From NCBI RefSeq assembly GCF_009858245.1, contig NZ_VMSB01000001.1, positions 2,294,001 through 2,358,000 of the forward strand: a stretch of DNA of 64,000 bases, in the 5' to 3' direction. A model generated the notes under the pieces. The model was not told the origin of the DNA, did not search any database, and saw only the letters and a list, made by a program, of their open reading frames with translations. This DNA comes from Ornithinibacter aureus. Lineage in GTDB: Bacteria; Actinomycetota; Actinomycetes; Actinomycetales; Dermatophilaceae. Positions 7,407 to 15,118 of this stretch are shown piece after piece. The position numbers were made by a program, and so were the translations under genes. Position 1 is the first letter of the stretch. Each line of letters starts with the position of its first letter.

Positions 7407-8642
7407 ATGAGACCCATGAGGGTCATCAGCGTCGATGAACTGGGCCGACTGTTCGCTTCCCTGCAGGGCAAGCCGCGGGTGGTGGTATCCGGGAACGTCG
7501 CCGTGCCGTGGCCGGCCGTGCGCATCCTCGACGCGAACAAGGACGAGTACACGATCCACGCGCTGAACGCGCCGCCCGGCATCCCGGACCGCGAGGGCGT
7601 GAGCGCCGAGACGTGCTTCGTCGGCGCCGGCATGCGCCGCCACTCCAACCTGTCGTACGTGCCCAGCCGGCTCTCGCTCGTGCCCGTGCTGCTCCAGCGA
7701 CGCATCCCCGCGGACGTCGTCATCATCCACTGCGCCCCGCCCCGCGACGGCCAGCTCAGCCTGGGCATCGAGGTCAACATCCTGCCCGCGGCCATCGAGG
7801 GATGCCGGATGCGTTCCGGTCGCGTCGTCGCCGTCATCAACGACCAGATGCCGTACACCTACGGCGACGCGCTCATCCCGGTGGAATGGGTCGACGTCGC
7901 CATCGAGGTCTCCGAGCCGTTGCCCGCGCACGACCCCGCGACCCCCGACGACGACAGCCGCGCCATCGGCGAGCGCGTCGCCAGCCGGGTCAGCGACGGC
8001 TCCACCCTGCAGATGGGCATCGGCGGCGTCCCCGACGCCACGCTCAACGCGCTCACCGGCCGACGGGGGCTGCGGATCTGGACCGAGATGTTCTCCGACG
8101 GAGTACTCGCCCTCGACCGGGTCGGCGCCCTCGAGCCGCACCACCCGCTCACCGCCTCGTTCCTCTTCGGGTCGCGCGAGCTCTACGACTGGCTCGACGG
8201 CAACCACCGGGTGCGGATGATGCGCACCGAGCACACCAACGACCCGGGCCTGATCGCCCAGCAGCGCAAGATGACCTCGGTCAACACGGCGCTGGAGGTC
8301 GACCTGTTCGGCCAGGCCAACGCGTCGCGCATCAACGCGCGCATCTACTCCGGCTTCGGCGGCCAGACCGACTTCATCGTCGGGGCGCTGCACTCGGCCG
8401 GCGGGCAGTCGTTCATCGCGCTGCGCTCGTGGCACCCCAAGGCCGATGTGTCGACCGTCGTGCCGCTCGTCGACGAGCCGGTGACGAGCTTCCAGCAGAG
8501 CGCGATCGTCACCGAGCACGGGGTCGCCGAGCTGTGGGGTTACGACCAGCAGGCCCAGTGCCAGCACATCATCCGCGACGCCGCCCACCCCCAGGTGCGC
8601 GAAGAGCTCTGGGAGGAAGCGGCCCACCTCGGCCTCGCGTGA
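7407..8642 (+). CDS. Acetyl-CoA hydrolase/CoA-transferase family protein
   Basis: 411 aa, the usual length for the acetyl-CoA hydrolase/4-hydroxybutyrate CoA-transferase family (Cat2/Ach1-like), which moves CoA between short-chain acyl groups and carboxylates or hydrolyses the thioester. Family signatures include LQMGIGGVPDATL near residue 200, TEMFSDGVLAL near 225, a Gly-rich YSGFGGQTDF near 315, and VTEHGVAELWG near 370. An ATG nine bases downstream (7416) is an alternative start. The gene stands alone between a divergent DUF2277 gene and alkD, so the neighbours do not indicate the substrate. Confidence 0.88.
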   Translation: MRPMRVISVDELGRLFASLQGKPRVVVSGNVAVPWPAVRILDANKDEYTIHALNAPPGIPDREGVSAETCFVGAGMRRHSNLSYVPSRLSLVPVLLQRRIPADVVIIHCAPPRDGQLSLGIEVNILPAAIEGCRMRSGRVVAVINDQMPYTYGDALIPVEWVDVAIEVSEPLPAHDPATPDDDSRAIGERVASRVSDGSTLQMGIGGVPDATLNALTGRRGLRIWTEMFSDGVLALDRVGALEPHHPLTASFLFGSRELYDWLDGNHRVRMMRTEHTNDPGLIAQQRKMTSVNTALEVDLFGQANASRINARIYSGFGGQTDFIVGALHSAGGQSFIALRSWHPKADVSTVVPLVDEPVTSFQQSAIVTEHGVAELWGYDQQAQCQHIIRDAAHPQVREELWEEAAHLGLA

Positions 8643-8669
8643 GGGCAGGTCCTCGGTTGGGGTGCTGAG

Positions 8670-9446
8670 ATGGGCGTCATGACGACCACCTCGGCACCCG
8701 GCTCCGCAGCGGCGGGCGACCACCCGGCATCCGGCTCGGCCCCACGCACCCTGGTGACGGCGGTCCGCGACGCGCTGGCTGATCCTGCGGTCGGCGACCC
8801 CGAGCGGGCCGTCGCCCAACGGGCCTACATGAAGTCGCCGATGCCCTTTCGCGGCCTCGGCAAACCCGAACTGACCGTGCTGCTGCGGCCACTGCTCGGT
8901 GATCGCGCCCTCGTGCCGCACACGCGCGAGGAGTGGTCGGATGCCGTTCGCGACCTCGTCGACCACGCCACCCACCGCGAGGAGTGGTACGCGGCGCTGG
9001 CGGTCGCCGGTCACCGCGTGGCCCGCCCGTGGCAGGACCCGGACACGCTGGCTCTGTACCGCCACGTCGTGACGTCGACGTGCTGGTGGGACATCGTCGA
9101 TCCGGTCGCAGCGGACTTCATCGGGCCGATCCTGCTCTCGCACAGGGATGTCGTCACGCCTCTGGTCAGGGCGGATGCCGTCGATCCTCACCTCTGGGTG
9201 CGGCGCACGGCCATCCTGGCGCAGCTCAAACACCGTGCTGCCACCGACGTCGACCTGCTCGCCGACGTGCTCGACGCGAACCTCGAGGGGTCACTGCACG
9301 GCAAGGACTTCTTCATCCGCAAGGCCGTCGGGTGGGCGCTGCGCCAGCACGCTCGGGTCGATGCCGACTGGGTGCGGGAGTACGTCGACAGCCGGGCGTC
9401 ACGCCTGTCAGGGCTGAGCAGGCGCGAGGCCCTGAAGCACCTCTGA
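8670..9446 (+). CDS. AlkD-type DNA alkylation repair glycosylase
   Basis: 258 aa with an all-helical HEAT-like repeat pattern matching the AlkC/AlkD superfamily, which excises positively charged alkylated bases such as 3- and 7-alkylpurines. The active-site segment STCWWDIVDP (about residues 133-142) carries the Trp and Asp characteristic of AlkD. HLWVRRTAILAQL, KDFFIRKAVGWAL and the terminal LSRREALKHL are further family signatures. The start at 8670 has an alternative ATG at 8679. It lies 27 bp behind the CoA-transferase gene on the same strand and is followed by a region of palindromic repeats. Confidence 0.92.
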   Translation: MGVMTTTSAPGSAAAGDHPASGSAPRTLVTAVRDALADPAVGDPERAVAQRAYMKSPMPFRGLGKPELTVLLRPLLGDRALVPHTREEWSDAVRDLVDHATHREEWYAALAVAGHRVARPWQDPDTLALYRHVVTSTCWWDIVDPVAADFIGPILLSHRDVVTPLVRADAVDPHLWVRRTAILAQLKHRAATDVDLLADVLDANLEGSLHGKDFFIRKAVGWALRQHARVDADWVREYVDSRASRLSGLSRREALKHL

Positions 9447-9498
9447 CCGTTGGGTCCGCCACCGGGCCTGCCCCGGCCCTGCTCCGGCCACCCTCCGT

Positions 9499-9533
9499 GT
9501 GCAGGATTCGACCAATAGGTCACCTCCGGTACG
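9499..9533 (+). repeat. Short hairpin repeat, copy 1 (GACC-AATA-GGTC core)
   Basis: 35-bp element with the core ATTCGACCAATAGGTCAC, whose GACC and GGTC pair around an AATA loop, and outer arms GGA/TCC. A second copy in the same orientation lies at 10980-11014. It could act as a terminator for alkD. The rest of the 309-bp gap 9447-9755 holds a 100-bp palindrome and no gene. Confidence 0.6.
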
Positions 9534-9549
9534 CCGACCTCAGCTCGAC

Positions 9550-9649
9550 GGCGGGGCCTAACTCCCGTCGCAGATCCTTACTCCAGATGTGCGCCCTTGC
9601 AGCAGCGCCACTCGGGAGTAAGAGCGCACATCGGGAGTTCGGCCCCGCC
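9550..9649. repeat. 100-bp palindromic element, copy 1
   Basis: Exactly 100 bp, bounded by GGCGGGGCC and its inverse GGCCCCGCC. Inside, AACTCCCG/CGGGAGTT and TTACTCC/GAGTAA pairings make a long imperfect stem around the centre TTGCAGCAGCGCC. A second 100-bp copy at 10832-10931 is about 90% identical by eye. The two copies flank the AbiEi/endonuclease-like gene. Confidence 0.85.
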
Positions 9650-9755
9650 ATCCGGCTCGACCTCAGCCAGAGCCCTGGAAGCTCGCAGCGTGGCGCGGCC
9701 CCGGGCTCGACGGCCAGCGAAGAGTCAGCCAGCGCCCCGGCCCGGCAGCCCGGGG

Positions 9756-10715
9756 TCAGCCAACTCGCCGCTGCCCGAGGTCGAACCACGAGGCCCGTGG
9801 GTCGGGGAGGACCCCCTGCGCCGCAAGCACGGCCCCGAGCCGCTCCTGATCCAGAGCGATCTCCCAGGTCCAACGGGCCACCCGGCCTCGAGCCCGCAGC
9901 CGGTCCTCGCGCTTCTTCTCGCGCCACAGCACCTCGGAGACCTGGGCCGCGCTGTCACCGTCCGACGCCCGGTACTTCACCTTGCCGTCGAACTCCCCCA
10001 CCGCGCCGTCCCAGTCGAAGTCGACGATGCCGATGAGCCCCTGCGCGTCCTCGTGCCTGACCTGCAGCCGCGGCCGAGGCACCCCGAGCCGGAACATCTG
10101 CACCCGCGACAGGCTCTCCCCTGCCGACATCGAGTCACCGTCAGCGAGGTCCACGACGAGAGCGGCCTGCGGTCGACCACGCCGGCGACGCGGCACGGCA
10201 TCCGCCTCTCGTGCCAGGTCGTCGCGGGTGCACAACCCGTGCCGCAGCGCATGGTCGGCCGCAGCCACGGCCGTGGGCAGCGAGCCACTGCGTGCGAGGT
10301 CGACCACCGTTCGCCCTACCGGAGTGACCCGGATGCCGTGCACCACCTCCGCGACCACGTCGAGTCCGGGCGTGGGTCGGACGCCGGGCGACCCACGCCG
10401 GCGGGTTCCGACGACAAGGGTGCGCACGGCATCCGGCCAGGGCTCGATGCGCGGCAGCCCCCAGACTGCTGCCGCGGTCTCGTGCGTGAAGGTCCAGGAA
10501 CGGTCGGGGTCGCAGACGAGGGTCAGGGCGTGGGCGCGGGCGGCATGGCGTTGTTCCGGGGTCAGCCCCGCCCACGTGCCGGCCTTCACCCAGACGCCGC
10601 GCCTCACCCGGGCCCAGCCCTGATGCCGCTTCGGGTCGATGCCCTGCCGGCGCAGCACCGAGTAGAGCCGCAGGACCTGGGGGTCGAACGGCTCCGGGGC
10701 TGGCTGGCCGAGCAT
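9756..10715 (-). CDS. AbiEi-like/DUF559-type putative endonuclease protein
   Basis: 319 aa, ATG at 10715 with GGAGG just upstream. The N-terminal half resembles the AbiEi-antitoxin-like winged-helix domain common in actinobacterial orphans (RRGVWVKAG near 40; TFTHETAAAVWGL near 76-86; VTPVGRTVVDLAR near 130-142). The C-terminal half resembles a Vsr/DUF559 PD-(D/E)XK fold: Glu200 in AGESLSR, Asp232/Asp234 in GIVDFDW, then E241-F-D-G-K245, and a basic helix WREKKREDRLR. Proteins of this architecture are widespread, but their function is unknown; a nuclease or a type IV toxin-antitoxin derivative is possible. No AbiEii-type toxin gene is adjacent. It is framed on both sides by near-identical 100-bp palindromic elements. 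Confidence 0.7.
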   Translation of the reverse strand: MLGQPAPEPFDPQVLRLYSVLRRQGIDPKRHQGWARVRRGVWVKAGTWAGLTPEQRHAARAHALTLVCDPDRSWTFTHETAAAVWGLPRIEPWPDAVRTLVVGTRRRGSPGVRPTPGLDVVAEVVHGIRVTPVGRTVVDLARSGSLPTAVAAADHALRHGLCTRDDLAREADAVPRRRRGRPQAALVVDLADGDSMSAGESLSRVQMFRLGVPRPRLQVRHEDAQGLIGIVDFDWDGAVGEFDGKVKYRASDGDSAAQVSEVLWREKKREDRLRARGRVARWTWEIALDQERLGAVLAAQGVLPDPRASWFDLGQRRVG

Positions 10716-10787
10716 GCCTCCACGATGGCAGGGCCGGCCCGACGGGTGTCGGAGTTTTCCACAGGCACCGGCAGGTGGCCTGGCCCG

Positions 10788-10841
10788 GGCTCGATGGCCG
10801 GGCCGGGCTGGATGGCCGGGCCGCGCTCGATGGCGGGGCCC
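10788..10841. repeat. Three tandem 18-bp repeats
   Basis: GGCTCGATGGCCGGGCCG (10788-10805), GGCTGGATGGCCGGGCCG (10806-10823) and CGCTCGATGGCGGGGCCC (10824-10841) run head to tail and lead directly into the second 100-bp palindrome. They lie in the 367-bp non-coding gap before the MATE gene. Confidence 0.75.
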
Positions 10842-10931
10842 AACTCCCGTCGCAGATCCTTACTCCGGATGTGCGTTGTTGCAGCAGCGCCCAACGAGAG
10901 TAGGAGCGCACATCGGGAGTTCGGCCCAGCC
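10832..10931. repeat. 100-bp palindromic element, copy 2
   Basis: Same length and arm sequences as the copy at 9550-9649, with about ten differences scattered over the loop and both arms. It keeps most of its ability to form a long hairpin. It lies 116 bp beyond the start of the AbiEi/endonuclease-like gene. Confidence 0.85.
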
Positions 10932-10979
10932 ATCGAGCCGGTCCCAGCCGGCAGCCACGCCCGTGAGAGCACTTGGCCT

Positions 10980-11014
10980 GTACCGGATTCGACCAATAGG
11001 TCACGTCCGGTACG
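10980..11014 (+). repeat. Short hairpin repeat, copy 2 (GTACCGGA...TCCGGTAC)
   Basis: Same core as copy 1 (ATTCGACCAATAGGTCAC) but with perfect outer arms GTACCGGA/TCCGGTAC, giving a two-tier hairpin. It lies 68 bp before the MATE gene start and could act as a leader structure, or as a terminator of any transcript entering from the repeat region. Confidence 0.6.
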
Positions 11015-11082
11015 CCGGCCCGACCGCTGAGCCGACCGGGCGCAGGTCGGCACCTCGTGGAACAGTGCCGATCGTGGGAGAC

Positions 11083-12567
11083 ATGATCGGCGAGGGCGCG
11101 ACCAACCCCGGCGGAGGTCCGGCGGGCAGCAGCAGCCACGGCGGCGACCGCTCACCCAGCGGCAGGGGCCCGGGCAGCGGCGGCGGCCCGGGCAGTGACC
11201 GCTCACGCAGCAGCGGCAGGAACGAGTCCGGGCAGCACCTCGAGGTGCTGCGCCTGGCCATCCCGGCCTTCCTCGCCCTGGTCGCCGAGCCGCTGTTCCT
11301 CCTCACCGACGCCGCCATCGTCGGGCGCCTCGGCGTCGAGCCGCTGGCCGGTCTCGGCGTCGCCAGCGCCATCCTGCTGACCGCCGCCAACGTCTTCGTC
11401 TTCCTCGCCTACGGCACCACCGCCGTCGTCGCCCGCCAGCTCGGCGCCGGCGATCGGCCCGGGGCCATCGCCGGGGGCATCGACGGCACGTGGCTCGCCA
11501 TCGCCCTGGGAGCGGTCACCGCCGCAGCCGTTGCAGCAGCCGCCGAGCCGCTGTGCCGGGTCTTCGGTGCCTCCGAGGGCGCCCTCGAGCAGGCGGTGAT
11601 CTACCTGCGCATCTCCGCCCTCGGCATCCCCGCGATGCTCGTCGTCCTGGCGACGACCGGCGTGCTGCGCGGCCTCCAGGACACCAAGACCCCACTCATC
11701 GCCGCCGTCGCAGGCTTCGGCCTGAACATCGTGCTCAACCTGTGGTTCGTGCACGGCCTGGGCTGGGGCATCGCCGGGTCCGCCTGGGGCACGGTCATCG
11801 CCCAGACCGCGATGGCCATCGGACTGGTCACGGTGCTCGTCCGCTACGCACGGCGCGACTGCGTGCCGCTGCGGGCCCACCCGGGCCGCGTCCTCATCGC
11901 GGCGCGCGGCGGCATCCCCCTGCTCGTGCGCACGTTGGCGCTGCGGGGCGTGCTGCTCGTCACCACGTGGGTGGCCGCGAGCATGGGAGACGTGCCCCTC
12001 GCGGCCTACCAGGTGACCGCGACGATCTGGACCTTCTTCGCCTTCGCCCTCGACGCCCTCGCCATCGCGGCGCAGGCCATCACCGGCAAGTCCCTCGGCG
12101 CCGGCGACCGCGACAAAGCCCGCGAGGCGACCGCGCTCATGCTGCGCTGGGGCGTGCTCGGCGGTGTGGTCCTCGGCGCCCTGCTCCTGCTCACCCGACC
12201 CTTCCTCGCCCCGCTGTTCACTCCGGATGCCGAGGTGCAGGCCGCCATCGCCGCCGGCCTCCTCGTCGTGGCCATCGGGCAACCCCTCTCCGGGCTCGTG
12301 TTCGTCATCGACGGCGTGCTCATCGGTGCCGGTGACGGGGTGTGGCTGGCCAAGGCCATGCTCGCGACCCTGCTCGCCTACCTGCCGATCGTCGCCGCCG
12401 CCCACGCGGTCGGCGGCCGGGTCGTCGACGGCAGCAGCGCGGGCGACATGGCGGCGGTGACCTGGCTGTGGGTGGCGTTCACCGCGTTCATGGCCGTGCG
12501 CGCTGCTCTGATGTGGCTGCGGGTGCGTACCGACCACTGGATGGTCCTCGGCGCCACCCGCCACTGA
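11083..12567 (+). CDS. MATE family multidrug/metabolite exporter
   Basis: 494 aa. ATG 11083 has GGGAG 3-7 nt upstream, and the reading frame upstream of it is non-coding repeat. After a Gly/Ser-rich tail of about 45 residues come twelve hydrophobic segments in two similar halves, the MATE (DinF-like) fold, which exports cations or drugs in exchange for Na+ or H+. Conserved elements are PAFLALVAEPLFLLTDAAIVGRLG in the first helices, LRGLQDTKTPL in the middle loop and AAQAITGKSLGAGD in the second half. It is monocistronic: repeats lie upstream, and a hairpin shared with a convergent gene lies downstream. Confidence 0.93.
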   Translation: MIGEGATNPGGGPAGSSSHGGDRSPSGRGPGSGGGPGSDRSRSSGRNESGQHLEVLRLAIPAFLALVAEPLFLLTDAAIVGRLGVEPLAGLGVASAILLTAANVFVFLAYGTTAVVARQLGAGDRPGAIAGGIDGTWLAIALGAVTAAAVAAAAEPLCRVFGASEGALEQAVIYLRISALGIPAMLVVLATTGVLRGLQDTKTPLIAAVAGFGLNIVLNLWFVHGLGWGIAGSAWGTVIAQTAMAIGLVTVLVRYARRDCVPLRAHPGRVLIAARGGIPLLVRTLALRGVLLVTTWVAASMGDVPLAAYQVTATIWTFFAFALDALAIAAQAITGKSLGAGDRDKAREATALMLRWGVLGGVVLGALLLLTRPFLAPLFTPDAEVQAAIAAGLLVVAIGQPLSGLVFVIDGVLIGAGDGVWLAKAMLATLLAYLPIVAAAHAVGGRVVDGSSAGDMAAVTWLWVAFTAFMAVRAALMWLRVRTDHWMVLGATRH

Positions 12568-12580
12568 CCATCCCCCACCC

Positions 12581-12655
12581 CCGACTTCGTGCGACTTGTG
12601 TGCGCCGAGAGGCCCGATCCGGCCCCGTAGCCGCACCGAAGTCGCACGAAGTCGG
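12581..12655. terminator. 17-bp perfect inverted repeat between convergent genes
   Basis: Arms CCGACTTCGTGCGACTT (12581-12597) and its exact inverse (12639-12655) around a 41-nt loop, between the MATE gene and the convergent GGT gene. The position suggests a bidirectional terminator, though the loop is long and there is no T tract. Confidence 0.55.
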
Positions 12656-12702
12656 AGGAGGGAGGGGCTGAGTTCGGGGGTCGGGATGGAGGCCCGGTCC
12701 GG

Positions 12703-14238
12703 TCAGGCGCGGGACACGACCTCGACCGCGGCCTCGCGGCGCGGATCCCCGGCAGCCTCCACCACCCCGTCGGCATGGCGGAACGCCGCACCGACCCCGC
12801 CGAAGAACATCTGGTGACGACCGTGGTCGGTGCCGCGCAATCCCAGCCCGCGCACGGCATCCGCAATGGCGTCGTCGCTCTCGTGGTCGACCACGGGGGT
12901 GCCGTCGGCGTCGAAGCTGACGTGCAGCCGCGGCGCCTCGATCGCGTGGGCCAGGTCCGCGCCGTGCAGGCACCCCTGCCCCAGCACCTGCATGAGCGCG
13001 GTCGTAATCCGGTCGGCGCCGGGTGAACCGATCGCGAGCACCCGGCCGTCGCGAGTACGTCCTGTCGTCGGGGCCATGTTGGAGGCGAGTCGGATGCCGG
13101 GCGCCACCTTGTGCAGTCCGAGCCGGTTGAGCTCGGGCTCGCCGAGGGCGTTGTTGAGGAGCATCCCCGTGCCGGGGACGGTGATCCCCGCGCCGTAGCC
13201 GCTGGACACGGTGATCGTGCAGGCGGTGCCGTCGGAGTCGACCGCCGAGACGTTCGCCGTGCTGGCACTCGTGGGCAGGCCGGCCAACCCGTGCCGGTCG
13301 ACGGACAGCAGCAGTTCGTGCCCCGCCGCGTCGAGGTCAGGCGAGACGTCGTGCACCGAGCGGCGGTAGGACAGCACCGCCCGCTGGATCTCGATGATGT
13401 CGGGCCAGTGCCAGTCACCGCGGCGCCCGATCTCGCCGAGCATGACCGCCAGCATCGGCCCCCCGACCGACGGCGGAGGGTTGACGGCGAGGTCCCACTC
13501 GCCGACCGCGCGACGCACCGGTGGACGCACGAGCGGCGTGTACTCGGCGAAGTCGCGGTGGGTCACCAGGCCGCCGTGAGCCTCCATGTCGGCGACCATG
13601 GCCCGGCCGACCTCACCGGTCGACAGCACCGAGGCGCCGTCCCGGCCGACCAGGTCGAGGACCTCGGCGAGCAGGTGGTTTGTGCAGACGTCACCCGGCT
13701 CCAGTGGTGAGCCATCCGAGCGGGTGACGATCGCGAGCGCCTCGGGGTCGCGGCCGAAGAGCGGGTGCGCGGAGAAGGTGAGGTAGCGGGTCGCGGCCGA
13801 ACCGACGGGGTAACCCTCCCGGCAGGCCCGGGCTGCCGGGGCCACGACGTCGGCCCAGGGCACGGTCCCGAGTTCCTCGACGGCGAGTTCGCAGGCCGTG
13901 ACCGACCCGGGCGTGGCCACCGAGCCGTGGCCGCCGAACAGCGTCACGCCACCGCCGTAACCGAAGCTGACCTCCTCGACCCCACCGCCGAACCGGTCGA
14001 CGGGCAGTCCTCGCCCGGGCATCTGGACGTTGCCGTCGATGACGACCGGGTCGCCGCCGGCGGGCCACGCCGAGATGAACGCGCCCCCGGCCAGCGAGAC
14101 GATGCCCGGCTCGGTGCTCATCGCCGCCATGGCCGCGGCCACCGCGACGTCGACGGCGTTGCCCCCGGCCAGCGCCACCTCGCGCCCCGCGGCCAGCGAC
14201 ACCGGCCCGGTCGCGGCGATCGCCACTCGTCCACCCAT
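12703..14238 (-). CDS. Gamma-glutamyltransferase family protein
   Basis: 511 aa. ATG 14238 is chosen because GAGAGGAT sits 8 nt upstream; ATG 14247 would leave no spacing. It has the Ntn-hydrolase fold of gamma-glutamyltranspeptidases: N-terminal AAGREVALAGGNAVDVAVAAA, central LAVNPPPSVGG, and the self-cleavage site with nucleophile Thr in SASTANVSAVDSDG near residue 330, followed by the small-subunit GTGMLLNN and LAIGSPGADRI. The nucleophile context is STAN rather than the usual TTH. No signal peptide is visible, so it would be cytosolic, unlike classical periplasmic GGT. It may process gamma-glutamyl or other amide substrates. It is divergent from the MTA salvage genes. Confidence 0.88.
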   Translation of the reverse strand: MGGRVAIAATGPVSLAAGREVALAGGNAVDVAVAAAMAAMSTEPGIVSLAGGAFISAWPAGGDPVVIDGNVQMPGRGLPVDRFGGGVEEVSFGYGGGVTLFGGHGSVATPGSVTACELAVEELGTVPWADVVAPAARACREGYPVGSAATRYLTFSAHPLFGRDPEALAIVTRSDGSPLEPGDVCTNHLLAEVLDLVGRDGASVLSTGEVGRAMVADMEAHGGLVTHRDFAEYTPLVRPPVRRAVGEWDLAVNPPPSVGGPMLAVMLGEIGRRGDWHWPDIIEIQRAVLSYRRSVHDVSPDLDAAGHELLLSVDRHGLAGLPTSASTANVSAVDSDGTACTITVSSGYGAGITVPGTGMLLNNALGEPELNRLGLHKVAPGIRLASNMAPTTGRTRDGRVLAIGSPGADRITTALMQVLGQGCLHGADLAHAIEAPRLHVSFDADGTPVVDHESDDAIADAVRGLGLRGTDHGRHQMFFGGVGAAFRHADGVVEAAGDPRREAAVEVVSRA

Positions 14239-14341
14239 GCGCGGCATCCTCTCACCGGCGCCGGATGCCGTCCTCTCACGTCCGCGCCCGCGGCGCCTCC
14301 GTGTCCCCCGCTGGGCTCACGGCCGGGGGTAGCGTGCGCGC

Positions 14342-15118
14342 ATGACGCGATCGCCCCTGGCCATCATCGCCGGCACCGGCTTCTACGACCTGGACGCCCT
14401 GGAGAACCCGACCCACCACACGCTCGACACCGCCTGGGGCCAGGCGCGGGTCACCAAGGGTGAGTGGCACGGCATCCCCGTCGTCTTCCTGACGCGCCAC
14501 GGCGCCGGCCATTCGGTGCCGCCGCACCTGGTCAACTACCGAGCGAACATCCGGGCGCTGGCCGACCTCGGGGTGCGCGACGTCGTCGCCGTCAACGTCA
14601 CCGGGTCGATCGACCCGACCCTTCAACCGGGCGATCTGCTCTGCCTCGACGACTTCGTCGACTTCACCAAGCAGCGGCCGGTGACCTTCTTCGACGGCTC
14701 CACCCCCGAGGGCGTCGTGCACACCGACGTCATGACGCCGTACCACCCCGCCATCCGCCGCGAGATCCTCGACGCCGCAGCCACCTCCGGGCACTCGATC
14801 CGCGACGGCGGGGTCTACGCGTGCTTCGAGGGCCCGCGCTTCGAGACCCGCGCGGAGATCCGCCTGGCCGCGCTCGCCGGGGCCGACGTCGCCGGCATGA
14901 CGGGTGTGCCCGAGGCGACCCTCGCCCTCGAGGCCGGGCTCCGGTATGCCGCGATCAGCCTCGTCGTGAACCCCGCGTCGGGCGTCGGCGACGCGGACGA
15001 GCCGATCACCATGGACGAGATCAACGCCGTGTTGGCCGCCTCGTCGGCCACGGTGCTGGAGATCCTCGACGACCTCGTCCACACCCGCGCCACCTTCCCC
15101 GAGGAGCCCGACGCATGA
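14342..15118 (+). CDS. 5'-methylthioinosine phosphorylase-like (MTAP/PNP family)
   Basis: 258 aa. The phosphate-site GTGFYDL and RHGAGHSVPPHLVNYRAN segments, and GVYACFEGPRFETRAEI, place it in the PNP/MTAP family. In the base-binding loop it reads SLVVNPASG: Asn replaces the Asp of adenine-specific MTA phosphorylases, as in Pseudomonas MTI phosphorylase and 6-oxopurine PNPs. The likely reaction is 5'-methylthioinosine + Pi to hypoxanthine and methylthioribose-1-phosphate. The downstream MTA/SAH deaminase gene overlaps by 4 bp (ATGA) and would supply the inosine substrate. TAGCGT six bases before the ATG suggests a leaderless transcript. Confidence 0.88.
   Translation: MTRSPLAIIAGTGFYDLDALENPTHHTLDTAWGQARVTKGEWHGIPVVFLTRHGAGHSVPPHLVNYRANIRALADLGVRDVVAVNVTGSIDPTLQPGDLLCLDDFVDFTKQRPVTFFDGSTPEGVVHTDVMTPYHPAIRREILDAAATSGHSIRDGGVYACFEGPRFETRAEIRLAALAGADVAGMTGVPEATLALEAGLRYAAISLVVNPASGVGDADEPITMDEINAVLAASSATVLEILDDLVHTRATFPEEPDA

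Noticed and set aside
7251-9233. 660-codon reverse frame across the CoA-transferase and alkD genes
   Set aside because: GC-rich antisense shadow; both plus-strand genes have clear family motifs.
9550-10931. Insertion sequence or composite transposon ends
   Set aside because: The enclosed gene has no transposase motif (no DDE or HUH), and no target-site duplication was seen at the ends.
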